In this document: piece by piece, positions 1 to 5,347 of the stretch
Position numbering within the stretch: position 1 is the first letter of the stretch
Layout: every line of letters starts with the position of its first letter
Origin: Haemophilus parainfluenzae
GTDB lineage: Bacteria > Pseudomonadota > Gammaproteobacteria > Enterobacterales > Pasteurellaceae
Assembly: GCA_018381425.1 (NCBI GenBank)
Contig: JAGZRY010000127.1
Coordinates: forward strand, 1-5,347
Length of the DNA: 5,347 nt
Direction: 5' to 3'
Notes under the pieces: generated by a model
What the model was told of the DNA's origin: nothing
Databases searched by the model: none
The model's input: the letters and a program-made list of their open reading frames with translations, nothing else
Position numbers and translations under genes: made by a program

Positions 1-241
1 AATGTTGGAGGGTAAAGCGGTTCAAAATATGAGCCACCGAGGAAATTGCTACGATAATGCGGTGATTGAAAGCTTTTTTGCAATATTAAAATCAGAGTGC
101 TTTTACTCTCGGAGTTATCATTCAATTGCTGAATTACAGGCTGAAATTGAAGAATATTTAGTGTATTACAACCAAAAACGAATTAAACTTGGTTTAAAAG
201 GATTGAACCCAGTGCAATACCGAGCTCAATATTTAAGTTAA
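1..241 (+). CDS. IS3-family transposase (OrfB), C-terminal part, cut by window start
   Basis: This is the last part of the integrase-like DDE transposase of an IS3-family element, which cuts and joins the IS ends. The frame is open to the window edge, so the ATG at position 2 is an internal methionine and not a start. The visible motif MSHRGNCYDNAVIESFF is the conserved stretch around the third catalytic acidic residue (the Glu in AVIES) of IS3 transposases, followed by LKSE and the typical C-terminal YYNQKRIKLGLKGLNPVQYR block. The stop codon TAA is at 239-241. The terminal inverted repeat of the element begins 6 bases later, as expected for IS3 elements, in which orfB runs almost to the right end. 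Subgroup IS150-like is likely from the motif but is an inference. The two upstream catalytic Asp residues are outside the window. Confidence 0.93.
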   Translation, partial: MLEGKAVQNMSHRGNCYDNAVIESFFAILKSECFYSRSYHSIAELQAEIEEYLVYYNQKRIKLGLKGLNPVQYRAQYLS

Positions 242-247
242 CTAACC

Positions 248-272
248 TGTCCAACTTTTTGGGGGCAGATCA
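248..272 (+). repeat. Right terminal inverted repeat of the left IS3-family element
   Basis: This sequence ends in CA, as IS3-family right ends do. Its reverse complement matches the start of the second IS (5176-5200) at 22 of 25 positions, so it marks the boundary of the left element at base 272. The following bases CTTT/CTT would be the expected place for a short target duplication, but the other side of this copy is not visible. Confidence 0.85.
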
Positions 273-321
273 CTTTCTCTCGTACTACCCTTTCAGCTGG
301 GACAAACGCCCTTCTTCATCC
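273..321. other. Short unassigned segment between IS end and REP-like repeats
   Basis: I see no gene, promoter or RNA structure in this stretch. It is of mixed composition and separates the IS end from the first structured repeat. Confidence 0.4.
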
Positions 322-632
<311 letters not shown>

Positions 633-653
633 ACAATACAATAAAAATGAACT

Positions 654-685
654 AACACCCTAAAATGATTTTAGGGTGTTTTTTT
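654..685 (+). terminator. Rho-independent terminator behind the murA remnant
   Basis: The stem AACACCCTAAA (654-664) pairs perfectly with TTTAGGGTGTT (670-680) around ATGAT, followed by a T-run to 685. It lies 21 bases after the murA stop codon and was probably the native murA terminator. It now shields the microcin promoter region from read-through from the left. Confidence 0.88.
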
Positions 686-736
686 ATATCCATTTTATAT
701 ACTGGTAGGATGAGATATGTTTATTCATACATACTC

Positions 737-765
737 TTGTTAATCACACAAATTCATGATAAAAA
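737..765 (+). promoter_or_regulatory. Candidate promoter of the microcin operon
   Basis: TTGTTA (737-742) and TAAAAA (760-765) are spaced by 17 bases and could serve as -35 and -10 boxes. The -10 is a poor match, so this is only the best of several weak choices in an AT-rich region. It is favoured because the Fur box at 758-776 would cover the -10, which is the usual repression geometry. The start codon is about 90 bases downstream. Confidence 0.35.
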
Positions 766-776
766 TTATCATTATC
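758..776 (+). promoter_or_regulatory. Fur box (iron-responsive operator)
   Basis: The sequence GATAAAAATTATCATTATC matches the 19-bp Fur consensus GATAATGATAATCATTATC at 16 of 19 positions. Fur with ferrous iron would block transcription here and release it when iron is scarce. The site lies 78 bases upstream of the microcin start codon and downstream of the murA terminator, so the four-gene operon is its natural target. Iron control is known for colicin V and other class II microcins, so site and context support each other. Confidence 0.75.
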
Positions 777-804
777 AAATGATTTGTTTGATAAAAACGC
801 TTAA

Positions 805-819
805 ATCCTAATTTAGGAT
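805..819. repeat. Short perfect palindrome in the microcin leader region
   Basis: ATCCTAA (805-811) and TTAGGAT (813-819) are exact reverse complements around one central T. It lies between the Fur box and the ribosome binding site, so it could be an operator or a small hairpin in the 5' untranslated region. No known regulator is recognised from it. Confidence 0.4.
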
Positions 820-853
820 ATTTAAATCATCTAACTTTAATGAGGTGTAGTTT

Positions 854-1192
854 ATGAAAGAGCTAAAAGATTGCTGTTTAAATTATGTTTCTGGAGGAGA
901 TTATTATGGCAGTAGCAAGTGTTGCCCCATTTGCGATCCTGAGGAATATGAAAGAGAAATGGCAGAAAAAGCAAGACTTCAAAGAGGAGCACTCACCGCA
1001 GGATCTATTGTTGGAGGAGGAGTAGCTAGTATGGCAGGTCTTGGTCCATGGGGTTCAAGAATTGTTGCTGGGGCTACAGGTATGGCAGCAGCAGAAGTTG
1101 CAGGAATTATCTATGATAATCCAAGTGCTGCCGAACACCCTGATTATAATAGCCCTACAGGTAATATCATAAACAATAAACTTGGGTATTAA
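854..1192 (+). CDS. ColV-like class II microcin precursor with double-glycine leader
   Basis: This encodes a 112-residue secreted antibacterial peptide precursor. The leader MKELKDCCLNYVSGG ends in the VSGG signal that C39-peptidase exporters recognise and cut, giving a predicted mature peptide of 97 residues starting DYYGSS. The mature part has a Cys cluster CCPIC (residues 23-27), a charged stretch rich in Glu, Arg and Lys (30-44), a long Gly/Ala-rich membrane-active segment (45-86), and a polar tail. The stretch VAGATGMAAAEVAGIIYD, then SPTGNI, resembles the equivalent part of colicin V (microcin V) as I recall it. No Ser-rich siderophore-acceptor tail is present, so it fits the unmodified class IIa group. 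The start is set by GAGG at 842-845, 8 bases before the ATG. The target species and receptor cannot be read from the sequence. The cysteine placement is unlike colicin V. Confidence 0.85.
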   Translation: MKELKDCCLNYVSGGDYYGSSKCCPICDPEEYEREMAEKARLQRGALTAGSIVGGGVASMAGLGPWGSRIVAGATGMAAAEVAGIIYDNPSAAEHPDYNSPTGNIINNKLGY

Positions 1193-1193
1193 G

Positions 1194-1367
1194 ATGAATA
1201 AAATGGTTGTAAATATTTTTAGGATCGTTTCCATACCTATTGTTTTCTATCTCACTTTCCCAATAGACAACTTATTGATTAGGATCATAGTAATCTGCTT
1301 AGTTTTTTTCTTACTTGATTTTTTTATCGAAAAACTACTGATTTACTTAATAAAAAAATTTAAATAA
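1194..1367 (+). CDS. Small membrane protein, probable microcin immunity protein
   Basis: This encodes a 57-residue very hydrophobic and basic protein with two likely membrane segments (about residues 8-24 and 28-45, the second possibly running to 53) and a Lys-rich C-terminus (KKFK). No family is recognised by sequence. Its place directly after the microcin gene, with the ATG one base past the microcin stop codon, and its size and membrane nature fit the immunity proteins of class II microcins, which protect the producer's inner membrane. The close spacing suggests translational coupling. A TTG at 1182 would give four more residues and overlap the microcin gene by 11 bases. I prefer the ATG at 1194, although no strong ribosome site precedes either. 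Immunity function is inferred from context only. Confidence 0.7.
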   Translation: MNKMVVNIFRIVSIPIVFYLTFPIDNLLIRIIVICLVFFLLDFFIEKLLIYLIKKFK

Positions 1368-1395
1368 ATAATAATCTTAAGCAGAAAAATTTCCT

Positions 1396-2649
1396 ATGTT
1401 TAGACAAGAAGTCCTAGAAAGTCGAAAATGGAAGAGTACAGCGGTACTCTTCTCTTCTATCCCCACTTGGATAGTTTTTTCAATCTCATTCATCATTATT
1501 GCTTTCTTTATCCTTTATATTTTCCTAGGAAGTTATACCCGCCGAGAAAACATTATTGGTGAAGTTATTACGCAATCTCATCCTACTATTATTTTTTCAA
1601 ATAAATCGGGACACATATCTGATAGCTATATAAAACTTAACCAAAATATAAAAAAAGGGGAGCCTTTATTTAAAATCACACTTAATAAAACAACACAAAG
1701 TGGTGATGTCAGCCAAAACTCTATCCGATCCCTGGCAAACCAAATTCAGCATTTAGACAAAGTTATCTCTAGCTTGAATAAAAATAAACTGGATACAATT
1801 CAGAGCTTAATAAAACAAAAAGAAAATCATCAAAAAATATATAGGGAAAAAGAATCCTATTTAACTGAGATCAATAGAAATATAAAGGAACACTTAGACC
1901 TTTCTTCACGTTATGAAAAACTTTTAAAAAAGGGATATTCAAGTCTAGAGGAATTGACGTTGCAAAAATCTCGTTATTTACAGCAAAAGTCCCAATATAG
2001 TGACGTTCAAGCTGAACTTATTCAGGTTGAATCGACTATTCTAAATTTAGAAAATGAAATAGAAAGCAAGCGTATTGATTTTGATAACCAAATTTTACGC
2101 TATGAAATTCAACAAAGCGATCTGAAAATTCGTCTAATGGATTATGAACTATCTTCTGAATTAATTGTAAACTCTCCTATTGATGGAAAAATTGAATCCA
2201 TCAGTGTAACAGAAGGGCAAACCGTTAAAGAAAATGATGTTCTTGCTCAAATCCTTCCAGAAAATAAAGGAAAATATCAAATTGTTTTCTGGATCCCTAA
2301 TAGCGCAATATCTTTTATAAAGCAGGATGATGAAGTTAATATTCGTTATGAAGCCTTTCCCTTTGAAAAATTCGGTCAGTTTAAAGGGAAAATCCAGGCA
2401 ATTTCTACTCTACCGGTTTCACAACAAGAACTTAGTTTTTATAAGAATTTTCCTCAATTTACTGACCAAATAATTCCACTATATAAAGCTATTGTAGAAA
2501 TTGAAGAACAATCTATTAATCACAATAATAGAACGCTACACCTAGTAAATGGCATGAAAGCAGAAGCGACATTGTTTCTAGAAAAACGCAAATTATATGA
2601 ATGGATGTTATTTCCTGCGTATCAACTTACTAAAAATATGGAGCCTTGA
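1396..2649 (+). CDS. Microcin secretion membrane-fusion (adaptor) protein, CvaA/HlyD type
   Basis: This 417-residue periplasmic adaptor of a type I secretion system would link the ABC exporter in the inner membrane to a TolC-type outer-membrane channel. It has a short cytoplasmic N-terminus (FRQEVLESRKWKS), one membrane helix at about 23-45 followed by the family's conserved GSYTRRE motif, a long coiled-coil hairpin at about 105-250, and a lipoyl/barrel-sandwich half motif ELIVNSPIDGKI near 255-266. A beta-barrel domain and hydrophobic C-terminal part follow. Length is close to CvaA (about 413 residues). An in-frame stop at 1378-1380 limits the start, and the ATG at 1396 is the first available, though its ribosome site is weak. 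It begins 28 bases after the immunity gene, and its stop codon overlaps the exporter start. Confidence 0.92.
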   Translation: MFRQEVLESRKWKSTAVLFSSIPTWIVFSISFIIIAFFILYIFLGSYTRRENIIGEVITQSHPTIIFSNKSGHISDSYIKLNQNIKKGEPLFKITLNKTTQSGDVSQNSIRSLANQIQHLDKVISSLNKNKLDTIQSLIKQKENHQKIYREKESYLTEINRNIKEHLDLSSRYEKLLKKGYSSLEELTLQKSRYLQQKSQYSDVQAELIQVESTILNLENEIESKRIDFDNQILRYEIQQSDLKIRLMDYELSSELIVNSPIDGKIESISVTEGQTVKENDVLAQILPENKGKYQIVFWIPNSAISFIKQDDEVNIRYEAFPFEKFGQFKGKIQAISTLPVSQQELSFYKNFPQFTDQIIPLYKAIVEIEEQSINHNNRTLHLVNGMKAEATLFLEKRKLYEWMLFPAYQLTKNMEP

Positions 2650-4748
2650 TGAAATTAAGCAAGCCACTTAACTTTAACTTATTAAAAAAAATTCCTGTTA
2701 CATTACAAACAGAAACTGGGGAATGTGGTTTAGCATGTCTATCAATGATTCTTGCTTATTACGGCGGTGAGTCTAACTTATTTGATTTACGGTCTAAATA
2801 CGGTGTTTCTTCCAGAGGTACTACGCTACAAACATTATTAAATATTTCTCATGACCTTGGGTTAATTACCCGACCACTCTCATTAGAGTTAGAGGAAATT
2901 TATCAATTAAAGCTTCCTTGTATCTTACATTGGAATTTTAATCATTTTATTGTTCTAACTAAAATTACTAAGAATTATGCAATTATCCATGACCCAGCGA
3001 TGGGTAAAAGGAAAGTTTCAATAAAACAATTATCTAATTCATTTACAGGTGTTGCTTTAGAGGTATGGTCTGAAGTTAAGTTTAAAGAAAGAAAGTCAGA
3101 AAACCAAATTAGCTTATATGAAACCCTAAAATATATTTTGGGAGTTAAAGGAGAATTAATTAAGATATTTTCATTCTCTATACTAATTGAGTTAGTTGGA
3201 TTATTAATGCCGGTAGGCACACAACTTGTGATGGATCATGTAATGGTAGCAAAAGATAAATCATTACTATTGGTAATTTGCTTAGGACTTTTTTTATTCA
3301 CATTTTTCCGTTCTTCCGTTAGCATGTTAAGAGCATGGGTTTCTTTGAAAATGGATTATTTGATTAATTTTCAATGGACTGCAAGTTTCTTTTCTCATCT
3401 ATTAAAATTACCATTAGACTTCTTTGAGAAGAGGCAGGTAGGAGATATTCATTCTAGATTTTCATCTCTAAACACTATTCAACAAACTCTAACTGGAAGC
3501 ATAATCTCAAGCATAATTGATTCAATTATGATAATCAGCTTAACTATTATGATGATTCTTTATGGCGGATGGCTATTCGTACTAGTTTTAACATTTTCAT
3601 TTATTTATTTTATGCTACGAATAGTAACGTATTGGACATATAGACAAATTTCGGAAGAGCAAATTATTAGGAATGCTAAAGCCCATTCTCACTTTATGGA
3701 AACACTTTATGGGATTATTACATTAAAATCTCTTTCATTAACGAAGAAAAGACAAGAGCAATGGATGTCTTTAAATGCTGATGTATTCAATACATCAATT
3801 AAAATCACAAAATTAAATATGCTATTTTCCGGCATTCATACTTTTATTGCGACTTTAGAGCAAATACTCATTTTATGGGTTGGTGCAACCCTAGTAATAG
3901 AAAATACAATGACATTAGGTATGTATGTTGCTTTTAATTCTTACCGGGGGGCATTTTCCTCTCGTATGGCAAACTTAATTAATATTTTCTTCAATATAAG
4001 AATCTTAGCTCTACATAGAGAACGAATTGCAGACATAGCCTTAAGTGAAGCAGAAGAAGATACTTATAGTCAGACTTTGGAAAAAAATCCTCAAAATGCT
4101 GCAACAATAGAGCTTAAAAATGTCATATTTTCTTATAATCAATTTAATAAGCCAATATTGAAAAATATCAATTTAATAATTTCTGCAGGTGAAAGTGTGG
4201 CTATTACAGCTCCGTCAGGATTTGGGAAAACGACTTTACTTAAACTAATGTCAGGCTTATTAAAGCCTACATCGGGTGAAATCTACTTTGATGGTATAAA
4301 TATTAATCAAATGGGATTACCAAATTATCGTTCAAGAATTGCTATGATTTTACAAGAGGATACATTTTTTTCAGGTTCAATAATTGAAAATATTGTTAGC
4401 TTTGAAGATCAATATGACCGAGATTTTGCGATTGAATGTGCAAAATTAGCTAGTATTCACAACGAAATTATGGAAATGCCAATGAATTATGAAACCCTTT
4501 TGGGAGAACTAGGAAATAACCTTTCCGGAGGTCAACGCCAAAGGTTATTTATTGCCCGTGCACTATATAAAAAACCACAAATTTTATTTATGGATGAAGC
4601 AACTAGCCATTTAGACGAAGAAAATGAAAGAGCAATTAATGCCTCAATTTCTCAATTAAATATTACACGGATCATAGTAGCCCACAGACAATCTACTATT
4701 GACTCAGCGGATCGTCGCATTGAGTTAGATAAACTACCAACTTCTTAA
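2649..4748 (+). CDS. Peptidase-containing ABC exporter for the microcin, CvaB type
   Basis: This 699-residue inner-membrane protein should cleave the Gly-Gly leader and export the mature microcin using ATP. The N-terminal C39 peptidase domain (about 1-140) has QTETGECGLAC with Gln20 and catalytic Cys26, then His99 in FNHFIVL and Asp115 in IHDPAMG, so the catalytic set is complete. A six-helix transmembrane domain follows (about 169-440). The nucleotide-binding domain has Walker A APSGFGKTT (521-529), Q-loop Gln569, signature LSGGQ (625-629), Walker B ending in Asp649-Glu650, and H-loop His679. The first Walker A glycine is Ala. Length equals CvaB (about 698). The ATG at 2649 overlaps the adaptor stop as TGATG and has GGAG at 2640-2643. 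A TTG at 2646 is less likely. TolC must be supplied from elsewhere. Confidence 0.95.
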   Translation: MKLSKPLNFNLLKKIPVTLQTETGECGLACLSMILAYYGGESNLFDLRSKYGVSSRGTTLQTLLNISHDLGLITRPLSLELEEIYQLKLPCILHWNFNHFIVLTKITKNYAIIHDPAMGKRKVSIKQLSNSFTGVALEVWSEVKFKERKSENQISLYETLKYILGVKGELIKIFSFSILIELVGLLMPVGTQLVMDHVMVAKDKSLLLVICLGLFLFTFFRSSVSMLRAWVSLKMDYLINFQWTASFFSHLLKLPLDFFEKRQVGDIHSRFSSLNTIQQTLTGSIISSIIDSIMIISLTIMMILYGGWLFVLVLTFSFIYFMLRIVTYWTYRQISEEQIIRNAKAHSHFMETLYGIITLKSLSLTKKRQEQWMSLNADVFNTSIKITKLNMLFSGIHTFIATLEQILILWVGATLVIENTMTLGMYVAFNSYRGAFSSRMANLINIFFNIRILALHRERIADIALSEAEEDTYSQTLEKNPQNAATIELKNVIFSYNQFNKPILKNINLIISAGESVAITAPSGFGKTTLLKLMSGLLKPTSGEIYFDGININQMGLPNYRSRIAMILQEDTFFSGSIIENIVSFEDQYDRDFAIECAKLASIHNEIMEMPMNYETLLGELGNNLSGGQRQRLFIARALYKKPQILFMDEATSHLDEENERAINASISQLNITRIIVAHRQSTIDSADRRIELDKLPTS

Positions 4749-4755
4749 CATACAT

Positions 4756-4789
4756 AAAAAGGCTTAAGTTTTTCAACTTAAGCCTTTTT
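4756..4789. terminator. Bidirectional rho-independent terminator
   Basis: The stem AAAAAGGCTTAAGTT (4756-4770) pairs perfectly with AACTTAAGCCTTTTT (4775-4789) around a TTTC loop. The A-run on one side and T-run on the other make it work in both directions. It starts 7 bases after the exporter stop codon and 15 bases beyond the end of the convergent yfcZ-like gene, so it can end both transcripts. Confidence 0.92.
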
Positions 4790-4804
4790 ATTTAAATCAA
4801 TCAA

Positions 4805-5095
4805 TTAACGCGTAGAAAGTTGGAAAATCATCGATTCTGCTTGGCAGCTAAATTCAAATGTTGCTTTCAATTTAAAGCCATTTTCCACCGCACTTATTTC
4901 ACTGTTAATATTGCACGGTTCGCTTTCTGCCGCTCTCGCTTTTTCAGTTAAATACACTAACGCTTCTTTTGCCTGAGCTTCCGTTGCATAAACCTGTTCA
5001 AAATCAATGGTGCAATCGGAGCCATCAATGACTGTGCCGACATCAACACAGCAACACACTTTGGCTTCTTCTGCTTGGCATTTTAACGAACTCAT
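4805..5095 (-). CDS. yfcZ: YfcZ/YiiS-family protein (UPF0381, DUF406)
   Basis: This 96-residue cytoplasmic protein belongs to a family with no established biochemical role. Recognisable features are the Cys-rich start VCCCVDVGTVIDGSDC (residues 13-28), the helix EALVYLTEKARAAESEPCNI (44-63), and the C-terminal block FEFSCQAESMIFQLSTR (80-96), which together match E. coli YfcZ and its Haemophilus relatives from memory. The seven cysteines suggest metal or redox chemistry, which is not shown. AAGGAG sits five bases before the ATG (plus-strand 5101-5106). It is convergent with the microcin operon and shares its terminator. One DNA uptake core lies inside the gene, which marks it as resident Pasteurellaceae DNA rather than part of the microcin import. 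Confidence 0.85.
   Translation of the reverse strand: MSSLKCQAEEAKVCCCVDVGTVIDGSDCTIDFEQVYATEAQAKEALVYLTEKARAAESEPCNINSEISAVENGFKLKATFEFSCQAESMIFQLSTR
4887..4895 (-). other. DNA uptake signal core, Haemophilus type
   Basis: The minus strand reads AAGTGCGGT, the exact 9-base core of the Haemophilus-type uptake sequence that favours import of DNA during natural transformation. It lies inside the yfcZ-like gene, where it encodes part of the ISAVE stretch. Confidence 0.8.
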
Positions 5096-5132
5096 ATTCT
5101 CTCCTTTATAAAATCAGTTGAAACTTTCAATT

Positions 5133-5160
5133 ATTTTAGCATTATTAAAATACAATACAA
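5133..5160 (-). promoter_or_regulatory. Probable promoter of the yfcZ-like gene
   Basis: On the minus strand TTGTAT (5160-5155) and TAAAAT (5138-5133) are spaced by 16 bases, with TGC directly before the -10 giving an extended -10 element. It lies 38 bases upstream of the start codon. The right-hand IS begins only 15 bases upstream of the -35, so the promoter itself is intact. Confidence 0.55.
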
Positions 5161-5166
5161 AATTTG

Positions 5167-5175
5167 ACCGCACTT
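5167..5175 (-). other. DNA uptake signal core touching the IS boundary
   Basis: The minus strand reads AAGTGCGGT followed by CAAATTTTG and further AT-rich bases, which fits the extended Haemophilus uptake sequence with its A/T-rich tails. The core ends at 5175 and the IS terminal repeat begins at 5176, so the insertion landed directly against it. Confidence 0.85.
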
Positions 5176-5200
5176 TGATCTGCACCCCAAAACTTGGACA
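5176..5200 (+). repeat. Left terminal inverted repeat of the right IS3-family element
   Basis: The repeat starts with TG, as IS3-family left ends do, and matches the reverse complement of the left element's end (248-272) at 22 of 25 positions. It sets the IS boundary at 5176. Confidence 0.87.
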
Positions 5201-5219
5201 CCTAATTTGAGGTGCAGAT
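5178..5219 (+). repeat. Inverted repeat that can mask the orfA ribosome site
   Basis: ATCTGCACC (5178-5186) and GGTGCAGAT (5211-5219) are exact reverse complements separated by 24 bases. The second arm overlaps the GAGG ribosome site (5209-5212) and ends one base before the orfA ATG. A transcript entering from outside the IS would contain both arms and could fold to hide the ribosome site. Such read-through protection is known in several IS families. Confidence 0.5.
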
Positions 5220-5220
5220 T

Positions 5221-5347
5221 ATGTCTTACTCTTATCAATTTCGTTTAGAAATTATCAAACTCGTCACCGAACAGGATTATGGTATCCGTGAGGTGGCTAA
5301 ACTTCATAAAATTTCCCACGCTCTCGTCATTTATTGGCTAAAAGCAT
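5221..5347 (+). CDS. IS3-family transposase OrfA, N-terminal part, cut by window end
   Basis: The frame opens MSYSYQFRLEIIKLVTEQDY and continues with a helix-turn-helix (GIREVAKLHKISHALVIYWL), the DNA-binding domain typical of IS3/IS911 OrfA proteins, which bind the terminal repeats. The 42 visible codons have no stop. GAGG at 5209-5212 lies 8 bases before the ATG. The full transposase would normally arise by -1 frameshifting into orfB, which is outside the window. Confidence 0.88.
   Translation, partial: MSYSYQFRLEIIKLVTEQDYGIREVAKLHKISHALVIYWLKA

Larger units (their letters stand above)
1..272 (+). mobile_element. Partial IS3-family insertion sequence (3' end)
   Basis: This is the right end of an IS element: the transposase C-terminus at 1-241 and the terminal inverted repeat at 248-272. 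It has the same orientation as the second element at the other end of the window. Because this copy shows only its 3' part and the other only its 5' part, overall identity between the two cannot be measured here. Confidence 0.88.
5176..5347 (+). mobile_element. Partial IS3-family insertion sequence (5' end)
   Basis: This is the left end of a second IS element: the terminal repeat at 5176-5200 and the start of orfA at 5221. It has the same orientation as the element at 1-272 and, by its end sequence, is the same or a closely related type. The rest lies beyond the window. Confidence 0.88.

Noticed and set aside
854..1192. Siderophore-carrying class IIb microcin
   Set aside because: The C-terminus (NIINNKLGY) lacks the Ser/Gly-rich acceptor tail, and no glucosyltransferase or siderophore-linking genes are in the operon.
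1182..1193. TTG at 1182 as start of the small membrane protein
   Set aside because: It would overlap the end of the microcin gene and adds only four residues without a better ribosome site. The ATG at 1194 is simpler, though the choice is not certain.
2646..2648. TTG at 2646 as start of the exporter
   Set aside because: The ATG three bases later is a normal start, with GGAG at proper spacing and a TGATG overlap typical of coupled genes.
2975..3220. Minus-strand open frame of 81 codons
   Set aside because: It lies wholly inside the exporter gene, has no ribosome site or recognisable domain, and is best explained as a shadow of the peptidase-transporter coding sequence.

Overview
The window looks like accessory DNA from a member of the Pasteurellaceae (Haemophilus, Aggregatibacter or Pasteurella type). 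Two perfect Haemophilus-type DNA uptake cores (AAGTGCGGT on the minus strand, 4887-4895 and 5167-5175) and a YfcZ/YiiS-family core gene support this. Species cannot be fixed from the sequence alone.

Layout. Positions 1-272 are the 3' end of an IS3-family insertion sequence: the C-terminal part of the transposase, then a terminal inverted repeat. Positions 273-512 hold no gene but are rich in structure: two REP-like hairpin units in perfect inverted orientation, then a third hairpin. Positions 513-632 are a broken 3' end of murA, followed by its rho-independent terminator. Positions 690-853 are an AT-rich control region with a strong Fur-box match.

Positions 854-4748 form one plus-strand operon for a ColV-like class II microcin: a double-glycine precursor peptide, a very small membrane protein that is the likely immunity protein, a CvaA/HlyD-type periplasmic adaptor, and a CvaB-type peptidase-containing ABC exporter. 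The exporter's C39 peptidase would cut the precursor after Gly-Gly and its transporter part would drive secretion through the adaptor. No outer-membrane channel gene is present, so a TolC-like protein from elsewhere in the genome would be needed. The Fur box suggests the system is switched on by iron limitation, as established for colicin V.

A bidirectional terminator separates the operon from a convergent yfcZ-like gene (minus strand, 4805-5095). From 5176 to the window end is the 5' end of a second IS3-family element in the same orientation as the first. Its terminal repeat matches the left element's end at 22 of 25 positions, so the whole 4.9-kb block sits between two related, directly oriented IS copies.

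The most notable item is the microcin precursor. Its Gly/Ala-rich C-terminal half resembles colicin V, but it lacks the C-terminal cysteines of colicin V. Instead it has a CCPIC cluster near the mature N-terminus and a Cys-Cys pair inside the leader.
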